A DNA stretch of 64,000 nucleotides from Marsupella aquatica (taxonomy: Eukaryota; Marchantiophyta). How positions within the stretch are numbered: position 1 is the stretch's first letter; the number at the start of each line of letters is the position of its first letter. The DNA lies in assembly GCA_973895155.1 (NCBI GenBank), contig OZ316896.1, positions 13,020,001-13,084,000 of the forward strand. Reading direction: 5' to 3'. The notes under the pieces are model-generated. The model was not told where the DNA came from, ran no database searches, and was given only the letters and a program-made list of their open reading frames with translations. Of the stretch, positions 1 through 11,331 are shown in pieces. The position numbers and the translations under genes were made by a program.

Positions 1-149
1 TCTTTAGGTGTGAGTGACCAGAACTAGAATAGTCTTTTCTCTTTTCCGCTGCTTAGATTCTTTACTATACTTAGATGAGAGTTCTCTAAGTGTGAGGAGT
101 CAGTACATTCGACTACACCAGTTGGTGAGAATTCCCATACGCTACAGTC
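1..149 (+). other. Leader of the copia element, no gene
   Basis: The 149 bases before the gag start contain no coding signal. They should correspond to the end of the 5' LTR or the untranslated leader. I could not identify a convincing primer binding site or an LTR end here. Confidence 0.4.
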
Positions 150-903
150 ATGGATCTAGCTAGAATCTTTGGCGAAGCTAACAAGTTAGATGGCGACAGC
201 AATCACATCTCTTGGAGCTTACTTGTTCAGACCCTACTCGAGCGAGACGAAGTGTGGGATGAACTGAACTTTGCTGGCAACACTGCCACAACAGAAGATG
301 CGACAGTAGAGGACGAGATTGTCCTCACTCCCAAGGAACGGAAGAAGAAGATAGTCAAGGCTAAGTCTATCCTGATGGCTACTGTGAAGACCAAGCTTCT
401 TCACGTTGTTGCTTCCTTTGGCAACGATCCAGTAGCCTGCTTGCAGCACTTCAAGCAACGATTTGGAGGTGATCTTCTCCAGCGGAGGCTACTACTCGAA
501 CAGAAGCTACATGCTGTCAAGATGGCCGAAGGCACCAATGTAGAAGATTATCTAAGGGAAGTAGAAAGCATCACTTCTCAACTTGCCACGATTAATGCTA
601 CTGTTGATAACTCTCGTCTCTTACACATTGTTTTAGGAGGCCTTCCCCAGAGCTGGGGTCCTTTTGTCTCGAGCTTTGGAGTAGACTTATCTAAAACTCC
701 CACACCCCAGTTCTCGACTCTTGTGGAACGTATGCAGGCAGAAGACTTCTGGAGAAGGGGCAAACGTGAAGAGATTGCTGAAGAAGCACTTTTTACCCGT
801 TTCCATCGTCCTCCAGGGAGGGGCAGTGGCCATTACGTCTCAAATCGATACAGTCAACCATCAGACCATCGTGGACCTGTTGGCCATCGTGGACCTGCTG
901 GAG
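150..903 (+). pseudogene. gag: Copia gag, 5' part (interrupted by solo LTR A)
   Basis: Encodes the N-terminal capsid-like domain of copia Gag (UBN2 / gag-polypeptide family), which packages the element RNA. Recognisable features are the LDGDSNHISWSLLVQTLL opening and the central helical region with FKQRFGGDLLQRR. The ATG at 150 begins the conserved start. The frame runs open to the insertion at 904, where solo LTR A supplies an in-frame TGA a few codons later. After the insertion the frame resumes at 4705 without a shift, so this and the following entry were one ORF. Confidence 0.85.
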
Positions 904-1093
904 TGTGACACGAGTAACGTGGCACTTAACCGAACCCAGGTCGTAGATTAGGTCTTATACGGTCATTAGGACCGTAGCCGTAGCGTAGAATAGCACGTAT
1001 AGCCGTCTGTTGCCATTATGAATAGATTAGGAGTAGGTTAAGTTGACCGAATGATTTCGAATTTAGGAGGAGGATTATTACGTGCGACCGAGG

Positions 1094-1116
1094 TACGGCG
1101 GCGGCGGCGGCGGAGT
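1094..1116 (+). repeat. (GGC)n microsatellite
   Basis: A short run of about six GGC/CGG triplets lies in the 5' part of solo LTR A, upstream of its gene. It is non-coding as far as I can see. Confidence 0.7.
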
Positions 1117-1458
1117 AAAAATCCATTAGGAGCATCCCGCTTGGATCGAGGCGCCGACTTCAGCTCATTATCAACGACCAAAACGGCCTGGCCTTCTCAC
1201 GCTCGGGCTCACCCTGGCACCTCCATGAGAGAGGAGCCGATGGCGCTGCGGGCCATTTGCTCATTTCTACCGTTCGGAATTTGCGGACGCTGCCATTCAC
1301 TCGCCTTTTTGCTCGAATCAAGCTGACCTTTACAAGGAGATTATCAAGAGATAAGAGCGGGTTGTGGCGAGATTTAGTCAGGACAAGGAAGGCCTCCACC
1401 AGTAAGCAGACCGAACAGCGGGAACGCGGACTCGACAAACCAGACTACAAAGGTTAGT

Positions 1459-3773
1459 ATGACCCTTACAGCCTTGGGATTTTGGACCTTGTTTGGCGAG
1501 ATAGGTGCTAAGTTCTCCAAGACTTACTGGTATTCTTGTCCCGAGAAAGCCGCTTATGAACGAAGATATGCGAAGCTGGTGGCCAAGGTAGCACAGGTTA
1601 ATTGCGAGAAGACAGCCATCACCAGAGATTCCAGCTACAATGAGCTGCGAGACTACATCACCGAGCTATATCTCAGCGAGGAAGGGCTTAGATCGGTAGC
1701 AGAGGCGATTCTTGAAGTCCCTGCAAAGTTCTTTAGGCTGAAGGGCAGCCAGCGGCTTACTCAAGCGGAGTTCGACAAGATCCTGGGGTACCTAGACCAG
1801 CAGATCGCAGCCAAAAGGCGCCAAGAAGACATCAACAGACAACGGGAAGCGGCACATAACCTTATGTTCCTCGGGGAAAGCTCCAACGCCTTCAACTGGG
1901 ATAAGGCAACACCAACACCACCAGCGCCTCAGCCGATGACCATCGGCGTACCACTGAACCAGTCCCAAGTCCGCCCCGTGAACAACACCGAGTGTTCTTC
2001 GGGTTCCGAGCGAGTTAGTCCGCATCTCGAGCAGCATTCTCGTAAGCGGGCAAGGACGACATCGGCCCCAGAATCGACAACACAAACCAACACCGCTCCT
2101 GCACATGCCCTGACAAACCCCCCAGCCAACCAGACCCGACGGCCCTGAATAATCCCAAGTCTAACTTATTACAGGTAATCCGCGTTCCCGAGGTAGTCTG
2201 GATCGCGATCAAGAAACTCAACCACGTGGACTATCTCAAGGAGCATCAGTTAGAGCAATTCGCTCACTTGCTATGGAGACCGTGCGCGGTCGGGCCAAAG
2301 GAGATTTGTGAGTTCATCTCCAATTTTGACACCGACGCATCGACCACTAAGGTTTCATGGCAGACCTTATCACTCACGGAGCATCGGTTGGCACAGATCT
2401 TCTGCCTGCCAAGCAGGCCGGTGCCGGTTGAACTCCAAATTCGGGATAAGGAGTATACACCTCGGCACTTCAAACCCGAAGGTAAGATGGACAACGGATA
2501 CAAGCAGGGGTCGTGCACCAACTTAATCTGCATGGAGCGGCTTAACTTCATACGGACTACCCTACACATGATTGAGCCAAGATCCGAGATTTCCCTCTGC
2601 ACGATCATGCAGGTGGAACAGTACAAACGGCGGAACTAGGCCCAATTCTTTTACCGAAGGTTCTCGGGAGAGCTTAAGCGGGCTTAGGGAGGTATGGCTA
2701 TTGGGGGGAAGACTTACCTGGGAAGTCATATCGCCATCATCCTCGCGTGGTACAAAGCACGGCGGGAGGCCAAGGGAAAGAATATGGCCACCTCAGCCCT
2801 GACTAATGTCACCCCCGCCCCAGAGGAGGCAACCCCGAGCGCGCGGACTACCGTCCCTCGGGAAAACCCCGAGCCGGAGGCCCCGACTAATACTCCGTCA
2901 CCTCCTCCTATCAAAATTCCACCGCCCCCTTCCGTCGAGCCTCCGCTACCCGCAGTACAATCACCCCCAATTCCTCCACCACCTAAAGAAACCTTCCCCT
3001 CCCTAGCGCAGACTACGGAGGAGATCGTTGCCCCGCTCGAGGAACCACCGGTACCCGAGAGGATGGAGGACTACCAAGTAGCCCCGGGGACCATGGCCTA
3101 CAACCCGGTCCAGAAGTTTAGCCAGACTATGTCTGGGGAGCTGGCGACGTACATCAGACAACAAGTCTCGGCATACTTTCAACCAGCCTTCTTCATGTTA
3201 GAGCACCAACCACGGATCGTCGGCCGCTTGGAAGAAGAACTCATGGCGAAGGGGAATGAGATCGGGCGACTCCAAATGTTGGTGGAACACCTCAAGGAGG
3301 AGGCCACTACCCGCCGCGAGGAGTTAGTCCGCACCGTCGAACAGCGAGACGGACTAACCCAAGAGTTGAGCGGGGCACAAGCAGATCTCAAGAAGCTGGA
3401 CGACACCATGCTTCAGTTGCGCTCAGAATCCTCGGCTCGGGTTACCAGCCTAACCGACCTTAACAACCAATTCCTGCAGGCAGCTCAGCAGGTAGCTAGT
3501 CTCTCCGCCGAACGGGATAAATTGTTGGCGCAGGACCAGACCCATCGCGACTCCATTAACCAGCTCAACCTGGAGGTAGCTCGGCTCCAGACAGAGGCCG
3601 ATGAAGCCGCAAACAAGGTGGAGGAGGCGGTGCGGGACAACAAGGCCTTGCAGGACCGCGTTACCCTACTCGCCCTCCAGCGGGGAAAATCTGGGCCCAC
3701 CTCTGATCAAGGCGGCTTGAGGTCTCGCCCCGACAGGGGGACAAACCCTGGTCCGACCACAGCACACACGTAA
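1459..3773 (+). pseudogene. Broken copy of the LTR-borne coiled-coil protein family (solo LTR A)
   Basis: Three open stretches form one decayed gene. The first, 1459-2148, has a helical region containing AYERRYAKLVAKVAQV and a Pro/Ser/Thr-rich tail. The second, 2226-2639, is the conserved domain with LTEHRLAQIFCLPSR and MDNGYKQG. The third, 2694-3773, is a Pro-rich linker followed by a coiled coil of about 200 residues. The second and third stretches share a frame and are separated by TAG codons at 2637 and 2685. The first TAG sits where the solo LTR B paralogue has Trp, so it is a Trp-to-stop change. Between the first and second there is a frame change; TTATTACAG ending at 2175 could be an intron acceptor. 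The function is unknown, and the same domain order recurs at 17669-20300 and 41607-43851. Confidence 0.75.
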
Positions 3774-4699
3774 GGGGTGGTTAGCGAAGGGTGGAAGTAG
3801 GCGCCGCGTGAGGCAGTGAGTCAGCGGCATCTTTTGGTTAGGCGTAACGACAGAATAGCCGTCATTAGGCGCCGATTAGCGGCAGTAGGAAGAATTAGGA
3901 CCAAATCAGTTAGGATCAGCCAACGTAGGATGGAGTCCATCAACGGACTAGATTTTTTTCAGTAGGCTTTGCTGCTGCCATTCCTGTCGGCACCCTTGTC
4001 ATCGACGGTCAACCAGTCAAGGTGGCGCGGCCAGTTAGTCAGTAGGTATTACCCTGGAAGGTAGTATCCTCCGGTTCCCTTTCGCAACCGTAGTATTTAG
4101 GCTTCCCCTTCCGCTATGGGAGGGGAGAAGGCTTAGTTATCTCAGTAGAAGAAAAGGCGAGACACGGGGAGTCCCGGCTTGAGCAGGGTCAGAGCGCACC
4201 AAGGAGTGAGAGCCAGAGTCGAGCTTGCTGGGCAAGTGCAAGGCGGGGCCTCGTAGAGACTGGGCATCGACTGCCGTTGGGCCTACTGACCCCCTTAGAA
4301 GTCGAGTCAACCATGTAAACTGATGCTTCGCTGAGTAAATGTAGTCTTTTCCCTCTAATGTTTCCGCGAGTAACTGGTGTTGTGTGTATGCGTTGTCTGG
4401 GCAAAGGCGCCATTTCAAGGGACATACCGGGTGCGGACTAATGGTAGGGATTGCCACCCATTGCATGTCACAAGGTTCTGTCGCGTCGATGGCTTGAAAG
4501 CCCCAAGCCGGGAGTTAGTCTGAGTCACTAACTATGGGAACATTCCAGCGGTGGAAAACAAATATACCTATGACTAGTACAAGTTGCGTAAGTGTTATAC
4601 CAATAAGTATATTGCCTTAGCCCAACTAGGGGCTAATCGAGGCCGCTACACACCTCCTTGCCCAAACCCTCACCCCTACTGGTGGTCGAGGTCGCGCCA
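3774..4699 (+). other. 3' non-coding part of solo LTR A
   Basis: No gene is visible. The stretch carries the blocks shared with the 3' end of solo LTR B and many short TTAG(G) words typical of this LTR family. Confidence 0.5.
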
Positions 4700-5816
4700 T
4701 GGAGCTAACCTGGATTTAAGGCCCGGGTTAGGGACGCAACATGGAGATTATCGTGCTCCTGCTGTTGATCCACGTAGTCATCATCTGACTGCCCCGGCTC
4801 CCCGTCGTCCGTCTGGTCCTTGCAACTATTGTAGCAAATCTGGCCATTGGGAATCTGAGTGCAATTTGAAGAAGCTTGATGATCAGATTTCCCACTTGAT
4901 GATTCGAGCTGGAAATCTACGACACATCAAACCCCAGGCTCACCTTACTGAGTACCCATCTGATGACCTTGAGTTTGATTATCCTTTCCCAGATATGCAG
5001 GATGACAAAATTGCTGCCAATCTCATTGAATACCGGAATACTTCACGAGACTGGTACATGGACTCCGGTGCTAGCAATCACATCACCGGGAACCGCTCCA
5101 CACTCGATAGTTTTCAGCCTAGTTCCTCTGGCCCTGGTGTAACCACTACGAGTGGTGCCACCATGCCCATTTCTGGCAAAGGCACCGTCCATGTTGACAA
5201 TCAAGCTATCAACAATGTTCTTTACGTGCCTGGTGTTCACAAAAATCTCATGTCTGTGGGCAAGCTTGCTGATGCTGGTCATCTCATTCTCTTTGATTCT
5301 ACATCTTGCCATGTCTATGATAAGGATAACCCAACGTCAGTTGTTCTACAAGCATCTCGATCTTCTAGGAACAGTCTTTACCGACTGCTGCCCCCCAGCT
5401 CAGGCCTCAGCCACCCAGAGATGCCTCGACTACTTCCCCCAGAAGTCAACTCCATCACCACCATTGCAACTGACCCAGCTGATCTATGGCATCGACGTTT
5501 GGCTCATCTCAATTTCCAGACCGCCCACCACATGACAACTAGGCACCTTGTTACTGGCGTTCCCATGCTCTCCCTTCAGAAGAAGAAATGCACCACATGT
5601 ATTTTAGCCAAAACTCACCGTGAGAGTACTCCTCAATACTCTCTCCGACGTACCACTCGTGTTTTGGCCTTGGTGCATACTGATCTTTGTGGACCCATTC
5701 AATTGACCTCCACAGTGAAGTATATCTTGACTTTCATTGATGACTTCACTCGGTTTACATGGGTCTACTATCTCTCTCACCAATCTAACACCTTCCGCTG
5801 CTTCAAAAAATTTTAA
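4700..5816 (+). pseudogene. gag-pol: Copia gag 3' end, CCHC knuckle, protease and integrase N-terminal half
   Basis: The frame continues from the gag 5' part after solo LTR A. In order it shows a CCHC zinc knuckle (CNYCSKSGHWESEC, around 4818-4862), the aspartic protease active site (WYMDSGASNHITG, around 5050), a GAG-pre-integrase domain with LWHRRLAHLNF, a CxxC motif, and the start of the integrase core (HTDLCGP). These process the polyprotein and integrate the cDNA. The frame stops at TAA 5814-5816 inside the integrase core, where the family normally continues. Codons upstream of 4700 in this frame belong to solo LTR A, not to copia. Confidence 0.88.
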
Positions 5817-6764
5817 GTGGCTACTGAAAAACAGCTTGGCAGCTCACTTTCCTGCCTTCGCTCTGACCGGGGGGGCGAATACATGTCACATGATTTCTGA
5901 ACTTCTGCACTGACCACGGCATTCAACGTCAACTGACTGCTCCCAGCACTCCTCACCAGAACGGAGTAGCTGAACGTAAGAATCGTACTTTGCTTGAGGC
6001 TGCCCGTAGTATCTTCATTGAAGCTAAATACCCACACTTCTTATGGCCGGAGGCAATCAAGGCTGCCACCTATGTCCTCAATTGGTGCCCCACATGGGCA
6101 CTCCACCTCTCCACGCCATTCCAGGCTCTTCACGGTATGAAGCCTGATCTTTCTCAGTTACGTGTTCTTGGGTGCTCTGCTTTTGTTCATGTTCCCAATC
6201 GTCCTGTTGGGAAATTTGGGCCTAAAGCAGTTCCCACTATCTTTATTGGCTACGACACCAACACTAAAGGGTATCGGTGCTTTGATCCTGTCTCTCATCG
6301 TATCCTGATTTCACGCAATGTTACTTTTATTGAGGATTCTCCTGGTGATTTCAATGTTCCCCATTTTCCGTCTGATCTCTTTCTCGATCTCCTGCCTCTT
6401 GCTATGGCTTCTACTGAGCCAGGGGGAAGAGCAGCAACAATCTACTACTGATCAACCAGACAACTCTCAACTTGAACATCATCAACCGGACAATTCTCAA
6501 CTTGCACATCATCACCAGCATGACGAGAACCCTCTCCAGGATCACTCCAAAATCCACCATGGTAACAACAAGGCTCCCTCTCTACCGGGCTCTCTACCAC
6601 GTGCTGCTCATACATCTCCAACTCTCCAGTCAAACTTGCCACCCAAGCGTCGGGGCTCACAGGCAAGACAACTACCGGCTTGGGTGCGTAGTGGGGACTA
6701 CGAGATGCACATCCCGGAGGATGTGGACTTATGTATTATTGAGACTACTAATTCTTTGAGTGAC
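5817..6764 (+). pseudogene. pol: Copia integrase C-terminal half and linker, frameshifted
   Basis: After the TAA at 5816 the core continues through RSDRGGEY, then loses frame near 5900. It recovers at about 5903 and includes HQNGVAERKNRTLLE with the catalytic Glu, the PFQALHGMKP region, and the GYDTNTKGYRCFDP C-terminal block. A second frame change lies near 6450, after which the linker to reverse transcriptase is His/Gln/Pro-rich. The reading frame is cut by CACTA-1 just after ETTNSLSD and continues at 62340. Confidence 0.82.
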
Positions 6765-7117
6765 GACATGGAAGAAAACAGGGCCCTTTATGACCAATCA
6801 CCCAATGACGGAGATGAATAAATGACCAAAATTTCTAATGACACAAAAAGAATGACAGGGGAATGACTGTCCACAATGACCAATAGATCAAAATGACAAA
6901 ATGTTAACTTTTGCGTCATTTTGTATAATGTCTGTAATGACTGATGCGACCAAAATGACCCAATTTCCTTAAATGGTCAATTTAGATACATGTCCTAAAT
7001 GACGCAATTAATAACAACAATGATAAATCAGTGTTTAGCAACATTATAGGCACTCTGGACAACGGTGATAAATGACAAAAAAATATTACCGTCATTTTAA
7101 CCAACGGTGTTAAATGA

Positions 7118-7545
7118 CGGTAATATAGGGTCAATCTGAAAATGAGAATATATCAGTGTTTACAACAATATATTGTCATTATGGATTTCTCCCATAAATG
7201 ACTAACTCTAGGGTCAATCTTGAAATTAGGACATATCAATGTTTACAAGAACATACCGTCATTATGGACTTCTCTCATAAATGACTAACTCTAGGGTCAA
7301 TCTTAAAATTAGGACATATCAATGTTTACAAGAACATACCGTCATTATGGACTTCTCTCATAAATGACTAACTCCAGAGTCAATCTTGAAATTATGATAT
7401 ATCGGTGTTTACAACAACATACTGTCATTATGGACTTGTCGCATAAATGACTAAATATAGGGTCAATCTAAAGATCATGATATATCAATGTTTACAATAA
7501 CATACAGTCATTATGGACTTATTGCATAAATGACTACTTATAGAG
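7118..7545 (+). repeat. Tandem array, 83-bp unit, about 5 copies
   Basis: Units start at about 7118, 7201, 7284, 7367 and 7450, with a partial one at 7533, a constant 83-bp step. Each contains a TAGGGTCAATCT block, an ATATCAATGTTTACAA block and a GTCATTATGGACTT block, so every unit brings two or three subterminal motifs. Confidence 0.9.
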
Positions 7546-7549
7546 TCAT

Positions 7550-10500
7550 TAAAGAACCCAAGAGATATGAAGATTAAAATACTCAATAGTCATTCCAGAC
7601 ACCGGTCATAATTGTAGAGTCATTGATATAGTTGATAACCCTTCCACTAAGTGCGGGACACAATAGTCATCATTGTCCTCCCATTGGTTGCAGCATTAGC
7701 AATTTGAACACATGTCTTGCATTTACTTTAGGCATGATGCACCTAGCTTTGGGGAAATCACTCCCAAGTCATACACCTTTGGCGTGATTTTCCAGAAGTG
7801 TCACCATATATAGATGCACGCATACTATCGTATCCAAAGGCAAATGAAACATTTTTGTCTCTCCAAGAAGTAGGGCAATACCAATGGAAGGTTGTCATCC
7901 TTTGTTGTAATTGTGTCATGTTTGTGTCGGTGTTTGGATGGGGAATATTTTAATTTGCAAATAAATAGTGATGGGGCATTCAAGGAGCTAGTGTAATCTT
8001 TATTGGGTCATTTCAAAAAACATTTGCATCACAAATACCAATGACTACAAGTAGGGTCATTAAATTTGTCATATGGACTGTGATATAAGTCAAGTGATTG
8101 GACTTGTGGTCATTTGTGTGGTCCCTCATGCAGTCATTAAACACAAGCACAAATGACCAGTTTGGGGCTAGGGGTTGGAGGTGGGCCCTAGAGTGCCATG
8201 GGGCCCCACATAGAGGTGAGAACCCCTCCACTGGGTGTGGGACACTATACTCATCATTGTCCAACCACTAGTTGTGCCATGAACACTTTGGACACATGTT
8301 TTTGCGTTTACTTAAGGCATGATGCACCTTTGGGGAAATCACTCCCAAGTCGTACGACTTTGGAGTGATTTGCCAAAAGTGTCACCATGCATGCATACCA
8401 TCACATCCAAAGGCAAAAAAAAGTTGTTTTTGGTTCTCAAGAGGTAGTGCTGCACCAATTGAATGGGCAGGGGAGTTGTGCTTCTCAGTATGGTGTGGGT
8501 GCGGGATTAGGGAAGAGGAATATTCCAATCTTGTAAGGAATCTAAAGCTGGCTCTCTTTGGAGGTACTAGGGCCTTTATTGGGTCATATGTGAGCAATGG
8601 CCCATCATTAATACCAATGACTAAAAGTAGGGTCATTAAAACTGTCATATAGAGAGTCATATCAGTCTAATGACTGGATTTGTGGTCATTTGAGGGGTCC
8701 CTCATGCAATAATTAAGGAAAAGCACAAATGACCAGTTTGGGGCTAGGGGCTGGAGGTGGGCCCTAAAGTGCCATGTGGCACCACATAGAGCTCGCAACC
8801 CCTCCACTAGGTGTCAAATACTATAATTACTATTCTCCAACCACTAGTTGCACCATTAGCAGTTTGGAGCCATGTTTTTGTGTTTACTTAAGGGATGTTA
8901 TAATCTTGGGGAAATCACTCCCAAGTCATACGACTTTGGAGTGATTTGCCAAAAGTGTCACCATTGATGCATACCGTCCTATCTAAAAGGAAATGAAGCC
9001 ATTTTTTTTGTCTCTACAAGAAGTAGTGCAAGGCTGTTGTCCTTCCATATAATTGTGTCATGTTTGTGCCGGTGTTTGGATGGGGAATATTCTATTTTGC
9101 AAATGAATAGTGACGGGGCACTCAAGAAGGTAGTGTAATCTTCATTGACTCATTTCTGAAAAAATTGGTGTCATAAATACCAATGACTACAAGTAGGGTC
9201 ATTAAATCTGTCATATGGGCTGTCACATAAGTCAAATGACTGGATTTGTGGTCATTTGAGGGGTCCTTTGTGCAATCATTAAGCAGAAGCACAAATGACC
9301 AGTTTGGGGTTAGGGGCTGGAGGTGGGCCCTAGAGTGCCATGGGGCCCCACATAGAGCTGAGAACCCCCTCCACTAGTTGCGGGACACTATACTCATCAT
9401 TGTCCAACCACTAGTTGTGCCATGAACACTTTGGACACATGTTTTTGCGTTTACTTAAGGCATGATGCACCGTGGGGAAATCACTCCCAAGTCATACAAC
9501 TTTGGAGTGATTTGCCAAAAGTGTCACCATGGATGCATACCACCGTATCCAAGCGCAAATGGAACCATTTTTTGTCTCTCCAAGAAGTAGCGCAACACCA
9601 ATGGAAGGTTGTCATCTTGTGATGTAATTGTGTCATGTTTGTGCCGGTGTTTGGATGGGGAATACTCCATTTTGCATATGAATAGTGTCGGGGCATTGTG
9701 AGTAGGTGTTGTAATCTTCATTGGGTCATTTTGGAGGAATAGTGTGTCATAATGCCAAAGATTGCAGTAAGGGTCATTTTTGCAATCATTTTGGAAGTCA
9801 TTTGTGCACAATGACTGCATATGGGGTCATTATAGAGGTCCCTCATGGTGTCATTATGGACCATCAGAAATGACCATTTTGAGTCTAGGAGCTTAAGGTG
9901 GCCCTAGTGTGCCATGGGGCCCTACATGAAGGTGGCAACCTCTCCACTAGGTGCAGGGTACTATACCCACTATTCTCCAACCACTAGTTGCACCATGAAC
10001 ACTTTGGAGCCATGTTTTTGCATTTTGTTAAGGCTTGATGGAACCTTGGGGAAATTACTCCCAAGGCATACGGCTTTGGAGTGATTTGCCAAAAGTGTCA
10101 CCATGGATGTATACCACCACATTCAAAGTTAAATAATAGTTGATTTCTTGTTCTCTAAGAGTAAGTGCAAAACCAGTGGAAAGTTGTTGTCCTTCGATTT
10201 AACTATGTCATGTTTGTGCTGGCGTTTGGGTGAGGAATATTCTATTAAATTGCTAAGGATTTGCCAGGGGCCACTCCGATAGGTAGTGTAATCTTCACTG
10301 GGTCATTTTGGAGGAATGGTGTGTCATTAAAGCCAATGACTACCATGCATATGGGTCATTTTGGCAGTCATTTGGACCAAATGACTGCATACCTGGTCAT
10401 TACAGAGGTCCCTCATGGTGTCATTAGGGACCAACCTAAATGACCAGTTTGGGGATAAGGGCTGGAAGTGGGCCCTAGACTGCCATGGGGCCCTACATGG

Positions 10501-11110
10501 AGCTGGCAACCTTTCCAATAGGTGCGGGACACTATACTTACTATTCTCCAACCACTAGTTGCACCATGAGCACTTTGGAGCCATGTTTTCGCAATTACTT
10601 AAGGGATGATGCAACCTTGGGGAAATCACTCCCAAGTCATACAACATTGGAGTGATTTTCCAAAAGCACCATCATGGATGAATATGTTATGTTCCAAAGG
10701 CAAATGGAGCCATTTGTTTGTTCCTCCAAGAGGTAGTGCAACACCAATGGAATGGGCGTGGTAGTGGTGCTTCCCTCTATGGTGTGTGTGCTGGTTAAAG
10801 GTATAGGAATATTCTATTTTTGCAATGAACCTAGAGTGGGCTCTCTCGGGAGGTACTAGGACCTTCATTGGGTCATTTTTGCACAAAGTTGTGTCATAAG
10901 TTCCAATGACCACAAATAGGGTCATTACATATGTCATATGGACTGTCACATAAGTCAAATGACTGGATTTGTGGTCATTTGAGGTGTCCCTAGTGCAGTC
11001 ATTGAAGACAAGCATAAATGACCAATTTGGGGCTAAGGGCTTAAGGGCCCTAGAGTGCCATGTGGCCCACATAGAGCTCGCAACCCCTCCACTAGGGTAT
11101 TTTCTATTAA
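7550..11110 (+). repeat. Tandem array, 560-583-bp unit, about 6 copies
   Basis: The landmark TTGGGGAAATCACTCCCAAG recurs at about 7748, 8331, 8912, 9472, 10049 and 10617, giving steps of 583, 581, 560, 577 and 568 bp. Each unit also contains a CTAGAGTGCCATGGGGCC-like block, an ACCACTAGTTG block and several GTCATT words. Copies have diverged by point changes and small indels. A partial further copy is recognisable near 11745-11940. Confidence 0.9.
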
Positions 11111-11156
11111 TTTGCAAAGGAATTGTAAGGGGGCACTCCTAGAAGGGGCGACGACT

Positions 11157-11331
11157 GTTGAGGGGATCTGATAGAAAGTTTGAGGCATCCTCTGATTGAT
11201 AATGAGGTTGTTCGTGCCTCAAGATTTGTAGATGAGGAGGCTGAATCAACATCGAGATCTGAGAGTAGTGAAGTATCTACTAGCGAGGAAAGCACAAAGA
11301 ATTCAGGTTCCGATAGTTCTATTGATGTTTA
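11157..11331 (+). pseudogene. Ser/Glu-rich C-terminal coding fragment, family unknown
   Basis: An open stretch between a TGA near 11160 and a TAG at 11329-11331 reads as a Ser/Glu/Thr-rich acidic tail (SESSEVSTSEES, ending SSIDV) preceded by LRHPLIDNEVVRAS. It interrupts the repeat array, and its codon use differs from the surrounding repeats. It could be the end of a captured gene or of another transposase. There is nothing before it to identify it. Confidence 0.3.

Larger units (their letters stand above)
904..4699 (+). mobile_element. Solo LTR A (3.8 kb, gene-bearing), TSD TGGAG
   Basis: The segment starts TGTGACACG and ends GTCGCGCCA (TG...CA). It is flanked by TGGAG at 899-903 and 4700-4704. 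Removing it with one TGGAG restores the copia gag frame exactly. I see no direct repeat between its two ends, so it behaves as a single LTR rather than an element with two LTRs. It carries a broken gene (1459-3773) homologous to the one in solo LTR B. Its 3' part aligns loosely with that of B (a TAGTATTTAG block, GGAGTCCCG, GCACCAAGG, AGCTTGC), so A and B are diverged members of one family. The alternative is a small non-autonomous element with lost terminal repeats. Confidence 0.82.

Noticed and set aside
7118-11110. Regular repeats that could suggest a CRISPR array
   Set aside because: Units are 83 and about 570 bp, contiguous, without constant short repeats and unique spacers, and lie in a eukaryotic transposon.
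8013-11117. Several 60-160-codon ORFs in the left arm of CACTA-1
   Set aside because: They recur with the 570-bp unit on both strands and are disrupted differently in each unit, as expected for repeats, not genes.
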